DNA of 64,000 nucleotides. Source: Mesorhizobium sp. YM1C-6-2 (GTDB lineage: Bacteria; Pseudomonadota; Alphaproteobacteria; Rhizobiales; Rhizobiaceae). The DNA is taken from NCBI RefSeq assembly GCF_003666685.1, contig NZ_RCIZ01000014.1:1-64000 (forward strand), in the 5' to 3' direction. The position numbers were made by a program, and so were the translations under genes. The notes beneath the pieces were generated by a model. The model made no database searches. It had not been told where the DNA came from and worked only from the letters and a program-made list of their open reading frames with translations. This document shows, in pieces, positions 44,895 to 53,169 of this stretch (positions are counted from its first letter, which is position 1; every line of letters starts with the position of its first letter).

Positions 44895-47870
44895 ATGAAA
44901 CCGATCGCCAGCGTCACGCTTCTCAAGGTTGCACTTCTCGCCAGCGTCGCGACAAGTGTCGTGGCCTCCCTTGCGTCCCAGGCGCACGCCGAAGTCGGCG
45001 TGGCGGCGGCGGTCAATGTCGACGCGAGAGGCCGCCCGCCGGGCGCCGCGCCGCGCGTCATCACGCTCGGCACGAACGTCGTCTTCAACGAGGAGATTTC
45101 CACCGACTCGGCAGGTCTGGTGCAGATACTTCTGCTCGACGGCACGACCTTCACCGTCGGGCCGAACAGCCAGCTCACCATCGACGAGTTCGTCTACGAT
45201 CCCAACACCGGCGACGCCAAGGTAGTCGCGTCGCTGACCAAGGGCGTGTTCCGCTTCGTCGGTGCACGCACCAGCCAGACGGAAGGCGGCGCGACGGTGA
45301 AGACGCCGGTCGGGACGATCGGCATACGCGGCGCGGTGACGAATATCTCCTACGATCCGACCTCAGGCCAGTCGACGGCCGCTCTGGTCGCCGGCAACAA
45401 GCTCACCATCGTCGACGCCAATGGCGCCCAGCGCATCGTCTACGAGACCGGATATACGGCCGTCATCACGATGAGCCCGGGGGGAGGCACCACGACGACG
45501 GTGCGGAAATCGACCCCGGCCGAAACCCGTGTCTTCCAGCAACAGTTGTCGAGCAAACCGGGCCAGAACGGAGGCAATACAGGCACGCCTCCGAGCGACA
45601 AGCAGGCCGGGCAAGTCAGCCAGGCCAACTCCGGGCTACCGACCATCATGGATGTTCCGGGTTCAACGAAGCCCGTGGAACTGGCCGAGCAGATCGACGA
45701 GGTCATCAACGACAAGACGCAGGACATCATCAACGAGGACATCGCCAACGAGGAGCAACAACAACCGAACGCTAGGCTGCTGACCGCGCCAGACACCTAC
45801 CAGGCGTATTTCGGGGAAACGTTCCCTGATGCCGGCAGCCGTGGTCTCGTCGGATCGAACGACGACAACGATCGGCTCGTGCGTCTCGAAGTCGAAGGTG
45901 ACCGCCTCGTCACGAGCGACGGGTCGCTCGACCTCCCTGACCTGACCGACGATCAGGGCGATGGGCCGGGCGGCTACGAATACGCCTTGGGAGAATACGA
46001 TATTTGCGACGAGGGATGCTACAGTTCAGCGACCTTGGGGGTTGAGAAGCTTGCCGGCGTCGCCTATGCCGGGCGCGGGGATTTCGTTACCTACCTTCTT
46101 GGAATAGACAATATCGGGAGTAGCGAGGACAACCCGGCGCTCAAGCCCGTCTATGTGATCTACGGAACGCCAACCAGCTCCGGGCAATTGGAAGATATGT
46201 TCTATGGCGGCGATGGCATCCGCGAGTACCGTCTGACCGAAGACCCCATCCAGCAATTGGCGGGAAATCCCAACTTTGGCATACCCGCGCCGTTTTTCAG
46301 CAACGAACTGTACCAAGGCGATTTCGACTCGATCGGATTCCATACGACCGATCTGCTTGTGATCGAGCCGGGCGGGTCCGAGACCGCTGACACGCGGGGC
46401 TACCTGTCCTGGGTGGACATTCAGGGGGCGGGGAGCGGCCAGAAGAGCGCCATCTTTCTGATGACGCCGAACCTCTATCAGAATTCGGACGACGATTTTC
46501 AGTTGGATGGCGGGCGAAGGGGCAGCTTCCGCCACGCGAGCGGAGCAACCGCTACAAATCTCCGCGGAGGAATATCGACGCTGCCGGGAGCGACCGGAGC
46601 GCACTTCTTCGGGGAGAATGCCGACCATTTCGTCATCGGAACGTCAATCGATCCCGCCGATACCTTTTTCGACAGCAATCATGGCGGCTCTCTTGACCAG
46701 AACGTGCCCGGGTATTTGTCAGACGGCAATTTCTCGACGCACCACGTCGCCAGCCTCGTCAACGTCACGACCCAGAAAGAGGCGCTGAGCGTCGACGAAC
46801 CCTATGGACTGAAGAACGGCGGCGCAGACGGAAAGCTGACCGGCTTCATGGCCGGCATGGGCGAAACCGACCACTGGGGAACGAACACCCAGTATCGCCT
46901 GACCGGCAACAATCTCGAAGTCAATTTCAATGCTCAGGACAACGCCTTCGCCGCGCGCGGCACGGTCTATGACGCCGGCAATGACGACCCGCAACTGGCC
47001 AATATCCTCTTGACGTTTGGCCACTACAGCGAGGGCGGCAACGAATATCCCGGAGCCGGCACTTACGTTGACGATGTCCACTACGGCGCGGTCCACAACA
47101 ATGGGGCTGTGAGTGGCGCCCCGGATGATGCCGAGGATATGAACACCAGAATCCGCACAGATGGCGGAGCCGACCTGCCCGAATACGGCTTCAACGCGGG
47201 CAGCTACATCGTGTCCGGTCGAGCCAATCCGATCGATGGCTACAAGCATCTCGAATCCGAAAGCTACAGTTGTTCGGACTGCGATTTCATCCAATGGGGC
47301 TGGTGGGGAACCAGGGTTCAGTCCGATGTCGATCCGGATCCCGACAATGAACATATCCGAACCGACTACGTGCACATGGGCACATGGGTCGCTGGCGACA
47401 TCAGCACCGACGCGGAAATCGATGCCCTGGTGGCGAACGCGGAGCAAATTCCGCTCGGGGCGACCGTCTATTATTCGGGCACTGTCATTGGGAACGTGGC
47501 GCGCGCGGACGGTCCGAATACCGCTTCCTATATTGCAACCGGCGACCTGGGCGTTTCGTATAATTTCAGTGATCGCACCGGTGATGTCGACATCAGCAAT
47601 TTCGATGGGAACGTGGCGCTTAGCGGCACCCGCACCATTCAGCAGACCGATTCTTGGCAGACGGCTCTGAGGGGCGTTCAACTGGAAGGCGCCAATGTTT
47701 ATGCCGGCAACGGTTCGCTGACCGGAACTTTCAACGGTGCCTTCGTCAACAATCCGGCCGCCCAAACCGGTCCAAACGTCGCGTCCGGTGTCATCGGCAG
47801 CTTTGATTTTACCGGTGCAGGCGTGAATGCGGCCGGCACCGGCGCCGCTGTGTATAACGGCATCGACTAA
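44895..47870 (+). CDS. FecR-domain surface/exported protein with TbpB-like C-terminus, 991 aa
   Basis: A signal peptide (residues 1-33, ending SQAHA) precedes a FecR domain (about 55-170; VVFNEEISTDSAGLVQILLL, TKGVFRFVGARTS, TVKTPVGTIGIRGAV). A Gln/Asn/Pro-rich linker (about 215-290) follows, and then about 700 residues of beta-rich sequence. The last ~120 residues (DLGVSYNFSDRTGDVDISNF, LTGTFNGAFVNNPAAQ, GVIGSFDFTGAGVNAAGTGA) resemble the eight-strand barrel of TbpB-type surface proteins. It has no cytoplasmic sigma-regulator part, so FecR here is a structural module. It follows the Slam-like gene and may be its substrate. ATG 44895 is preferred over GTG 44886. Confidence 0.72.
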   Translation: MKPIASVTLLKVALLASVATSVVASLASQAHAEVGVAAAVNVDARGRPPGAAPRVITLGTNVVFNEEISTDSAGLVQILLLDGTTFTVGPNSQLTIDEFVYDPNTGDAKVVASLTKGVFRFVGARTSQTEGGATVKTPVGTIGIRGAVTNISYDPTSGQSTAALVAGNKLTIVDANGAQRIVYETGYTAVITMSPGGGTTTTVRKSTPAETRVFQQQLSSKPGQNGGNTGTPPSDKQAGQVSQANSGLPTIMDVPGSTKPVELAEQIDEVINDKTQDIINEDIANEEQQQPNARLLTAPDTYQAYFGETFPDAGSRGLVGSNDDNDRLVRLEVEGDRLVTSDGSLDLPDLTDDQGDGPGGYEYALGEYDICDEGCYSSATLGVEKLAGVAYAGRGDFVTYLLGIDNIGSSEDNPALKPVYVIYGTPTSSGQLEDMFYGGDGIREYRLTEDPIQQLAGNPNFGIPAPFFSNELYQGDFDSIGFHTTDLLVIEPGGSETADTRGYLSWVDIQGAGSGQKSAIFLMTPNLYQNSDDDFQLDGGRRGSFRHASGATATNLRGGISTLPGATGAHFFGENADHFVIGTSIDPADTFFDSNHGGSLDQNVPGYLSDGNFSTHHVASLVNVTTQKEALSVDEPYGLKNGGADGKLTGFMAGMGETDHWGTNTQYRLTGNNLEVNFNAQDNAFAARGTVYDAGNDDPQLANILLTFGHYSEGGNEYPGAGTYVDDVHYGAVHNNGAVSGAPDDAEDMNTRIRTDGGADLPEYGFNAGSYIVSGRANPIDGYKHLESESYSCSDCDFIQWGWWGTRVQSDVDPDPDNEHIRTDYVHMGTWVAGDISTDAEIDALVANAEQIPLGATVYYSGTVIGNVARADGPNTASYIATGDLGVSYNFSDRTGDVDISNFDGNVALSGTRTIQQTDSWQTALRGVQLEGANVYAGNGSLTGTFNGAFVNNPAAQTGPNVASGVIGSFDFTGAGVNAAGTGAAVYNGID

Positions 47871-48528
47871 GCGGAGATTACTCTCCAACGTCCGGCGGCA
47901 GTCCTCGGCGTGGGGATAAAATATCTCGGCTAGTTGCGAATCCGCATTTTTCTGCGCCTTGGCTTTCCGCCAACCTATTGAAATTGTTGGATCGACAGCC
48001 GAAGCAGTGCCCTGTCAGCAAGAATCTATTCGCAACTGCACTCACACCCCTCTCGCCTGAGCGATACTTCTCGCATCGCCCTCGCGGGAACCCTGGTCCG
48101 GACCAGGGATCAGGGGAGGGCGGCGGTACCGGTTCGGTCGCGCGGAGGTGGCGCGGCTGGGTGATGAGCCCCGAGGACCGGGCCCTGACCGAGGTCGCGC
48201 GGTGAAACGATTCTGCGTCCCCTCCAGGTAGGGCAAGAACGCCGGCGGGGTACGGGAAACCGGCCACGTAATACAATTTGAGAGGCCAGGCCCCGTGCCC
48301 CGCTTCCCGACTTCTGCTCCCGTGGCGAGCAGCGTTCTTTGACAAAGGCCAGACTGCGAAGCAGGGCGTGGCAACGGTCACGTATACCGCAAGCCCACGC
48401 GGGCGTCGCAGCGGTACGGCCCGTAGAAAAAACTTATGGCGTGGTGAGGGGACTCGGCTTCTTTCCACAACGCCCCTTGCCTCCCGGCCCACGGCGCGGC
48501 AACTCTAGGCGCGCATTGAGGGGATCGA
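47871..48528. other. Long intergenic region before the adenylate cyclase gene
   Basis: This 658-bp region has no supported gene; the open frames in it have no recognisable family. It contains an 18-bp perfect palindrome (separate entry). It must contain the cyclase promoter; a -10 could not be picked with confidence. Confidence 0.5.
48091..48108. repeat. 18-bp perfect palindrome CCCTGGTCCGGACCAGGG
   Basis: The two 9-bp halves are exact reverse complements with no spacer, in the middle of the 658-bp gap and 420 bp before the cyclase ATG. It could be an operator, a transcription stop without T-tract, or part of a mobile repeat. No second copy is seen in this window. Confidence 0.5.
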
Positions 48529-50751
48529 ATGCGGGCCTTGCTGACACGACTGTTGTTTCTCGCCCGGCGCCGGCGTTACCTCGCCATCTGGTCGGCCGGC
48601 CTCGTCGTCATCGCGCTGGTCATTGCCGCCGCCTTCTCGCCGTTCAGCCCGCTCGACCGGCTGAATGCGCTGGTCTTCGACACCTACCAGAAGCTCAAGC
48701 CGCGCGAGGCGACCGAGAGCGCCGTTGCCGTCATCGACATCGACGACGAGAGCATCCGCCAGTTCGGCCAATGGCCGTGGTCGCGTACCGTGCTTGCGTC
48801 CGTCATCGACCGGCTGGCCGCCGAGGGCGCTGCCGCGATCGGGCTCGACATCATCCTGTCGGAGCCGGACCGCACCTCGCCGGCGCTGGCGGTCGCGCAA
48901 CTCGAGAACCAGGGTTTTCAGGTCACCTATCCCAGCTCGGCATCGGACCTCGACCACGACCGCATACTCGCCGCGAGCTTCGCCAAGGCGCCTGTCGTTG
49001 CGGGCCTCGTGCTGTCGGAAGGCGTCGACACGCCGCCGCCGCCGGCGAAGGCCGGCTTCGCCTTCGCCGGCGAGAATCCGGCCGCCTACCTGCCGTCCTT
49101 CCCAGGTTCAGTGCGCAACCTTCCCGTGCTGGACGAGGCGGCGCCCGGCCTCGGCGTGTTCTCCTTCCCGCGCCAGGAAGACGGCGTGGTGCGCCAGATC
49201 CCGCTGATCTCCCGCCAGGGCGAGAACCTCTATCCGGCGCTCTCGATCGAGTCGCTCAGGGTCGCGCAGGGCGCGTCGAGCTTCGTCATCAAGAGCACCG
49301 GCGCCTCCGGCGAGTTCGACACCGGCCAACCCGGCATGACCGCGCTCAAGGTCGGCGAATTCGAGGTTCCGACCGGGGCGGACGGCCGCATCTGGGTCTA
49401 CTACACACGCGAGCCGACCTCGCCGCTGATCCCGGTCCACCGCCTGCTCGGCGACCCCGACCCGGAACTCACCAGCCAGATCGAGGGACGCGTCGTGCTC
49501 ATCGGTACGTCGGCTGTCGGCTTGCGCGATCTCGTCGCGACGCCGCTCACGGCGGGCTTCCCCGGCGTGCTCGTCCATGCCGCGATCATCGACCAGATCG
49601 TCAACCAGAAATTCCTGACCCGCCCGGACTGGGCGATCGGCTTCGAGATCGTCGTGGCGATCGGCCTCGGCCTCCTGGTGCTCGCTTTCCTGCCCTGGCT
49701 GTCGACCACTGCCAACGCCGTCATTGCCGCCGGCGCCATCGCGGTCAGCATAGGCTTCGGCTGGTTCGCCTTCGCCAATTACGACCTTCTGCTCTCGCCC
49801 ATCCTACCGGCGCAGACCTCGCTGCTCGCCTACGGCGTCGCCTCCGGCGTCAGGTTGCTGCTCAGCGAAAGCGAAAGCCGCTACATACGCGGCGCCTTCG
49901 CCCATTACCTCTCGCCCGCCATGGTCGAGGAACTGGTCGAGAATCCCGACGCGCTGGTGCTCGGCGGCGAGAACCGGGAACTCACCATCCTGTTCTGCGA
50001 TATCCGGTCCTTCACCACGATCTCGGAGACGATGGAGCCGACCGAGCTCACCGTCTTCCTCAACAATTTCCTGACGCCGATGACCGACGTGCTGATGGAG
50101 AAGGGCGCCACCATCGACAAATATATCGGCGATGCGATCATGGCCTTCTGGAACGCGCCGCTCGACGTCCCCCAGCATCGCCAGCGCGCCTGCGAGAGCG
50201 TGCTCGCAATGCTCGACGCGCTGGAGAAGCTCAATGCGACGCTCGAAAAGCCGGTCAGGATCGGCGCCGGGCTCAACACCGGCATATGCTGCGTCGGCAA
50301 TCTCGGCTCGCGCCAGCGCTTCGATTATTCGGCGATAGGCGACAGCGTCAATGTCGGCTCGCGCATCGAAGGCCTGACCAAGCAGTACGGGCTCTCCAAC
50401 CTCATCGCCGAGAGCACCGCGCGCGAGGTCGAGGGCTTGGCCATGCTGGAGGTCGACAAGGTGATGGTCGTCGGCCGCGACGAGGCGACGCTCGTCTACA
50501 CGCTGCTCGGCGGACGCGAACGCGCCGCCCAAGAGGACTTTCTGGAATTGAAGCGCCAGCACGACCGCTTCCTCGCCAGCTACCGCTCGATGCGCTTCGA
50601 CGAGGCCGCGAACGATCTGGCGCTTCTGAGGAAGACGGGCCCGGAGCAGCTCGCGAAGATGTATGCCGAATACCAGCACCGGCTTGACGCCTATTTGGTC
50701 ACGCCGCCGGCGGCGGACTGGGACGGCTCCTGGAGGGCCGAGCACAAATGA
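48529..50751 (+). CDS. CHASE2-domain class III adenylate cyclase, 740 aa
   Basis: A first membrane helix (about 18-38) leads to a periplasmic CHASE2 sensor (about 40-345; VAVIDIDDESIRQFGQWPWS, DIILSEPDRTS, VLIGTSAVGLRDL). Three clustered helices follow (about 370-445), then a cyclase catalytic domain: LTILFCDIRSFTTISE with metal-binding Asp, DKYIGDAIMAFW with the substrate Lys and second Asp, and DYSAIGDSVNVGSRIE. Lys and Asp at these positions point to ATP, hence cAMP. GAGGGGATC precedes ATG 48529. The stop overlaps the LacI-family start in an ATGA, coupling the two genes. Confidence 0.93.
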   Translation: MRALLTRLLFLARRRRYLAIWSAGLVVIALVIAAAFSPFSPLDRLNALVFDTYQKLKPREATESAVAVIDIDDESIRQFGQWPWSRTVLASVIDRLAAEGAAAIGLDIILSEPDRTSPALAVAQLENQGFQVTYPSSASDLDHDRILAASFAKAPVVAGLVLSEGVDTPPPPAKAGFAFAGENPAAYLPSFPGSVRNLPVLDEAAPGLGVFSFPRQEDGVVRQIPLISRQGENLYPALSIESLRVAQGASSFVIKSTGASGEFDTGQPGMTALKVGEFEVPTGADGRIWVYYTREPTSPLIPVHRLLGDPDPELTSQIEGRVVLIGTSAVGLRDLVATPLTAGFPGVLVHAAIIDQIVNQKFLTRPDWAIGFEIVVAIGLGLLVLAFLPWLSTTANAVIAAGAIAVSIGFGWFAFANYDLLLSPILPAQTSLLAYGVASGVRLLLSESESRYIRGAFAHYLSPAMVEELVENPDALVLGGENRELTILFCDIRSFTTISETMEPTELTVFLNNFLTPMTDVLMEKGATIDKYIGDAIMAFWNAPLDVPQHRQRACESVLAMLDALEKLNATLEKPVRIGAGLNTGICCVGNLGSRQRFDYSAIGDSVNVGSRIEGLTKQYGLSNLIAESTAREVEGLAMLEVDKVMVVGRDEATLVYTLLGGRERAAQEDFLELKRQHDRFLASYRSMRFDEAANDLALLRKTGPEQLAKMYAEYQHRLDAYLVTPPAADWDGSWRAEHK

Positions 50752-51782
50752 AGCCGCGCGCACGCCGCGGGGGCGGCCGCCCGACCATCGCCGACGTGGC
50801 ACGGCTGGCAGGCGTCGGCGCGATCACGGTGTCGCGCGCGCTGCGCGAGCCCGAACGGGTGTCGGAAAGCCTGCGCCAGCAGATCCAGCAGGCGGTCGAG
50901 GAACTCGGCTATGTGCCCGACCCCAATGCCCGCGCGCTTGCCTCGGCGCGCGCTGAGGTGTTCGGAGTCTTGGTGCCGTCGCTCACCAACAACGTCTTTG
51001 CCGAGGTGGTGCGCGGCATCTATGACAGCCTCTCCGACAGCTCCTTCCGCGTCCAGCTCGGCAACACGCATTATTCCGGGCTCGAGGAGGAGCGGCTGCT
51101 CCAGGTCTTCCTCAGCCAGCGGCCGGCCGCGCTGATCGTGTCGGGCATCGACCAGACAGCCACGGCGCGCAAGCTGCTCGAAACCGCCGGCTGCCCGGTC
51201 GTGCAGATCATGGAGACCGGGCCGGAGCCGATCGACATGATGGTCGGCTTCTCGCATTTCGAGGGCGGGCGCACCGCCGTCAACCACATGATCGAGGTCG
51301 GCTACCGCAAGATCGGCTTCCTCGGCGCGCGCATGGATCCGCGCTCGCAGCGCCGGCTCGCCGGCTACCGCGCGGCGATGGAGACGGCAGGGCTCTTCGA
51401 CCCGCGCCTGGTGACGACGACGCCGGTGCCCTCCAGTGTCACGCTCGGGCGCGATCTGTTCCGCGATGCGCTGGCCAAGATGCCGTCGCTCGACGGCGTC
51501 TTCTGCAACAATGACGATATCGCGCTCGGCGTGCTGTTCGAATGCCATCGCGCATCGATCGCGGTGCCGCAGACGATCGGCATAGCAGGCTTCAACGACC
51601 TCGACATGATGCAGGTCGCCTTTCCGTCGGTCACCAGTATCCGCACGCCCCGCTATGAGATCGGCCACCGCGCTGTCGCCATGGCGCGTGCCGAGATCGA
51701 CGGAGCGCGACCCGAGAACCGCGTCGTCGATCTCGGCTTCGAACTCAAGCGCCGCGAAAGCACCGACCGCCCGAAAAATTGA
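50748..51782 (+). CDS. LacI/GntR-family transcriptional regulator, 344 aa
   Basis: The N-terminal HTH (PTIADVARLAGVGAITVSRA, LREPERVSE) is LacI-type and the rest is a periplasmic-binding-protein-like sugar sensor (FGVLVPSLTNNVFAEVVRGI, GFLGARMDPRSQRRLAGYRA, VFCNNDDIALGVLFE). Sequence order follows the GntR (gluconate) subgroup. It precedes a ribose-type ABC transporter and gluconokinase, and the palindrome TGGTAGCGCTACCA lies in the promoter just downstream, so it probably represses that operon and responds to gluconate or a related acid. Its start overlaps the adenylate cyclase stop by 4 bp. Confidence 0.92.
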   Translation: MKPRARRGGGRPTIADVARLAGVGAITVSRALREPERVSESLRQQIQQAVEELGYVPDPNARALASARAEVFGVLVPSLTNNVFAEVVRGIYDSLSDSSFRVQLGNTHYSGLEEERLLQVFLSQRPAALIVSGIDQTATARKLLETAGCPVVQIMETGPEPIDMMVGFSHFEGGRTAVNHMIEVGYRKIGFLGARMDPRSQRRLAGYRAAMETAGLFDPRLVTTTPVPSSVTLGRDLFRDALAKMPSLDGVFCNNDDIALGVLFECHRASIAVPQTIGIAGFNDLDMMQVAFPSVTSIRTPRYEIGHRAVAMARAEIDGARPENRVVDLGFELKRRESTDRPKN

Positions 51783-51804
51783 AGCTTACGTAGCGGAATC
51801 TCGC

Positions 51805-51833
51805 TTTACAGCTGATTTTGGTAGCGCTACCAT
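51805..51833 (+). promoter_or_regulatory. Promoter and LacI-type operator of the sugar ABC operon
   Basis: A -35-like TTTACA (51805-51810), 17 bp, and a -10-like TACCAT (51828-51833) are overlapped by the perfect 14-bp palindrome TGGTAGCGCTACCA (51819-51832). An operator over the -10 would block RNA polymerase. The LacI/GntR gene ends 22 bp upstream and the transporter starts 149 bp downstream. Confidence 0.78.
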
Positions 51834-51981
51834 TCGAATTGTCCGTACCGCCGGGCAGGCGGTACGGACGGGAGGATGTACGGCCCCGCGGCGGCCGGCG
51901 GCATGGCCGCAATCACACGGGAGAGACTGGCTGCCGCCGTTTTCCGGTGAACGCAGCGCAACTTCAAATGGGAGGAATGAA

Positions 51982-53106
51982 ATGCTCAAGTCGCTTCTTG
52001 GCGGCGTCATCGCCGCTACCGCAATGACACTTCTCTCGACGACCGCAATGGCGGAGCCGGAAATCGTCAGCGGCCCGGCCGCCGATCCGGAATGCTTCGC
52101 CGCCTGGACGCCTGAGACCAAGTTCTTCAAATTTCCGGCGAAAGAAGGCCCCTATCGGATCGCGCTCGCCAACGGCTACATCGCCAACACCTGGCGCATC
52201 CAGATGATCCAGACCGCCAAGGCCTATGCGGCGCAGCCCGACGTGGCCGCCAAGCTGAAGGAGTTCAAGGTGGTGTCGACGGGCGAGGATGTGCCGGCGC
52301 AGATTTCCGCCATCAACAACTTCATCGATTCCGGCTACGACGCGATTGTCGTCAACGCGCAGAACCCGACCGCCTTCGCGCCTGTCATCAAGCGCGCCAA
52401 GGATGCCGGCGTGGTGCTGGTCGCCTTCGATAACATCCTCGACACCGAAGACGCCATCAACGTCAACGTCGACCAGAAGGGCCTGGGCGTTCTGTGGGGC
52501 GACTGGCTGGTCAAGCACCTGCCGGAAGGCGGCAAGATCCTCGAAGTGCGCGGCGTTGCCGGCACGTCCGTCGATACCGACCGCCACAACGGCATCCATG
52601 AGACGCTCGATGCCAGCGGCAAGAAGTGGGACGTCGTCGAAGTACTCGGCAAGTGGGACGATCCCACCGCGCAGAAGGCGACGGCAGACGCGATCGCCGT
52701 GCACAAGAAGTTCGACGGCATCACCGCGCAGGGCGGTGACACCGGCGTCGTGCAGGCGATGATCGACGCGCAGCATCCCTTCGTGCCGTTCGGCGGCGAG
52801 ACGGAGAACGGCTTCCGCAAGTTCTGTTCGAAGTTCTCCGGCGACGGCCTGAAGTGCACATCGGCAGGCTCAGGTCCGGCACAGGTCGCGGTCGCCATCA
52901 AGACGGCCATCGCCGCGCTTGAGGGCGAGGTCATCCCGCAGACGGTGAAGCTGCCGCTCGCCATCGTCTCGGATCCAGACTTCAAGGAAGGCGAGGACTT
53001 CTTCCCGTCCGAATCCGACAATTTCTTCGTCGGCAACTCCTTCCCCACCTGCGGCATCAATTTCAGCGCGCAGGAAATCATGGGCCAGACCAAGGAAAAC
53101 CAGTAG
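51982..53106 (+). CDS. Sugar ABC transporter periplasmic binding protein, 374 aa
   Basis: A signal peptide (MLKSLLGGVIAATAMTLLST, cut after AMA) precedes a type I periplasmic-binding fold: IALANGYIANTWRIQMIQTA, DAIVVNAQNPTAFAPVIKRA, VVLVAFDNIL and ITAQGGDTGVVQAMIDA. It is of the ribose/xylose-type cluster but with a gluconate-linked neighbourhood. It delivers the ligand to the two permeases downstream. ATG 51982 is preceded by GGGAGGAATGAA. Cys near the N-terminus (PECFAAW) and others near 260 and at the C-terminus suggest disulfides. Confidence 0.92.
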   Translation: MLKSLLGGVIAATAMTLLSTTAMAEPEIVSGPAADPECFAAWTPETKFFKFPAKEGPYRIALANGYIANTWRIQMIQTAKAYAAQPDVAAKLKEFKVVSTGEDVPAQISAINNFIDSGYDAIVVNAQNPTAFAPVIKRAKDAGVVLVAFDNILDTEDAINVNVDQKGLGVLWGDWLVKHLPEGGKILEVRGVAGTSVDTDRHNGIHETLDASGKKWDVVEVLGKWDDPTAQKATADAIAVHKKFDGITAQGGDTGVVQAMIDAQHPFVPFGGETENGFRKFCSKFSGDGLKCTSAGSGPAQVAVAIKTAIAALEGEVIPQTVKLPLAIVSDPDFKEGEDFFPSESDNFFVGNSFPTCGINFSAQEIMGQTKENQ

Positions 53107-53169
53107 GCTGGCCTGAAATCTCCGGCGCCGTAAATAGCGGCGCCGGAAGCCTGAATGACGGGGAGGTTC

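Noticed and set aside
44843-45775. Gene starting at the AGGAG-ATG before the FecR gene
   Set aside because: The frame gives an Arg-rich shadow of the FecR protein; the FecR frame has the signal peptide and domain.
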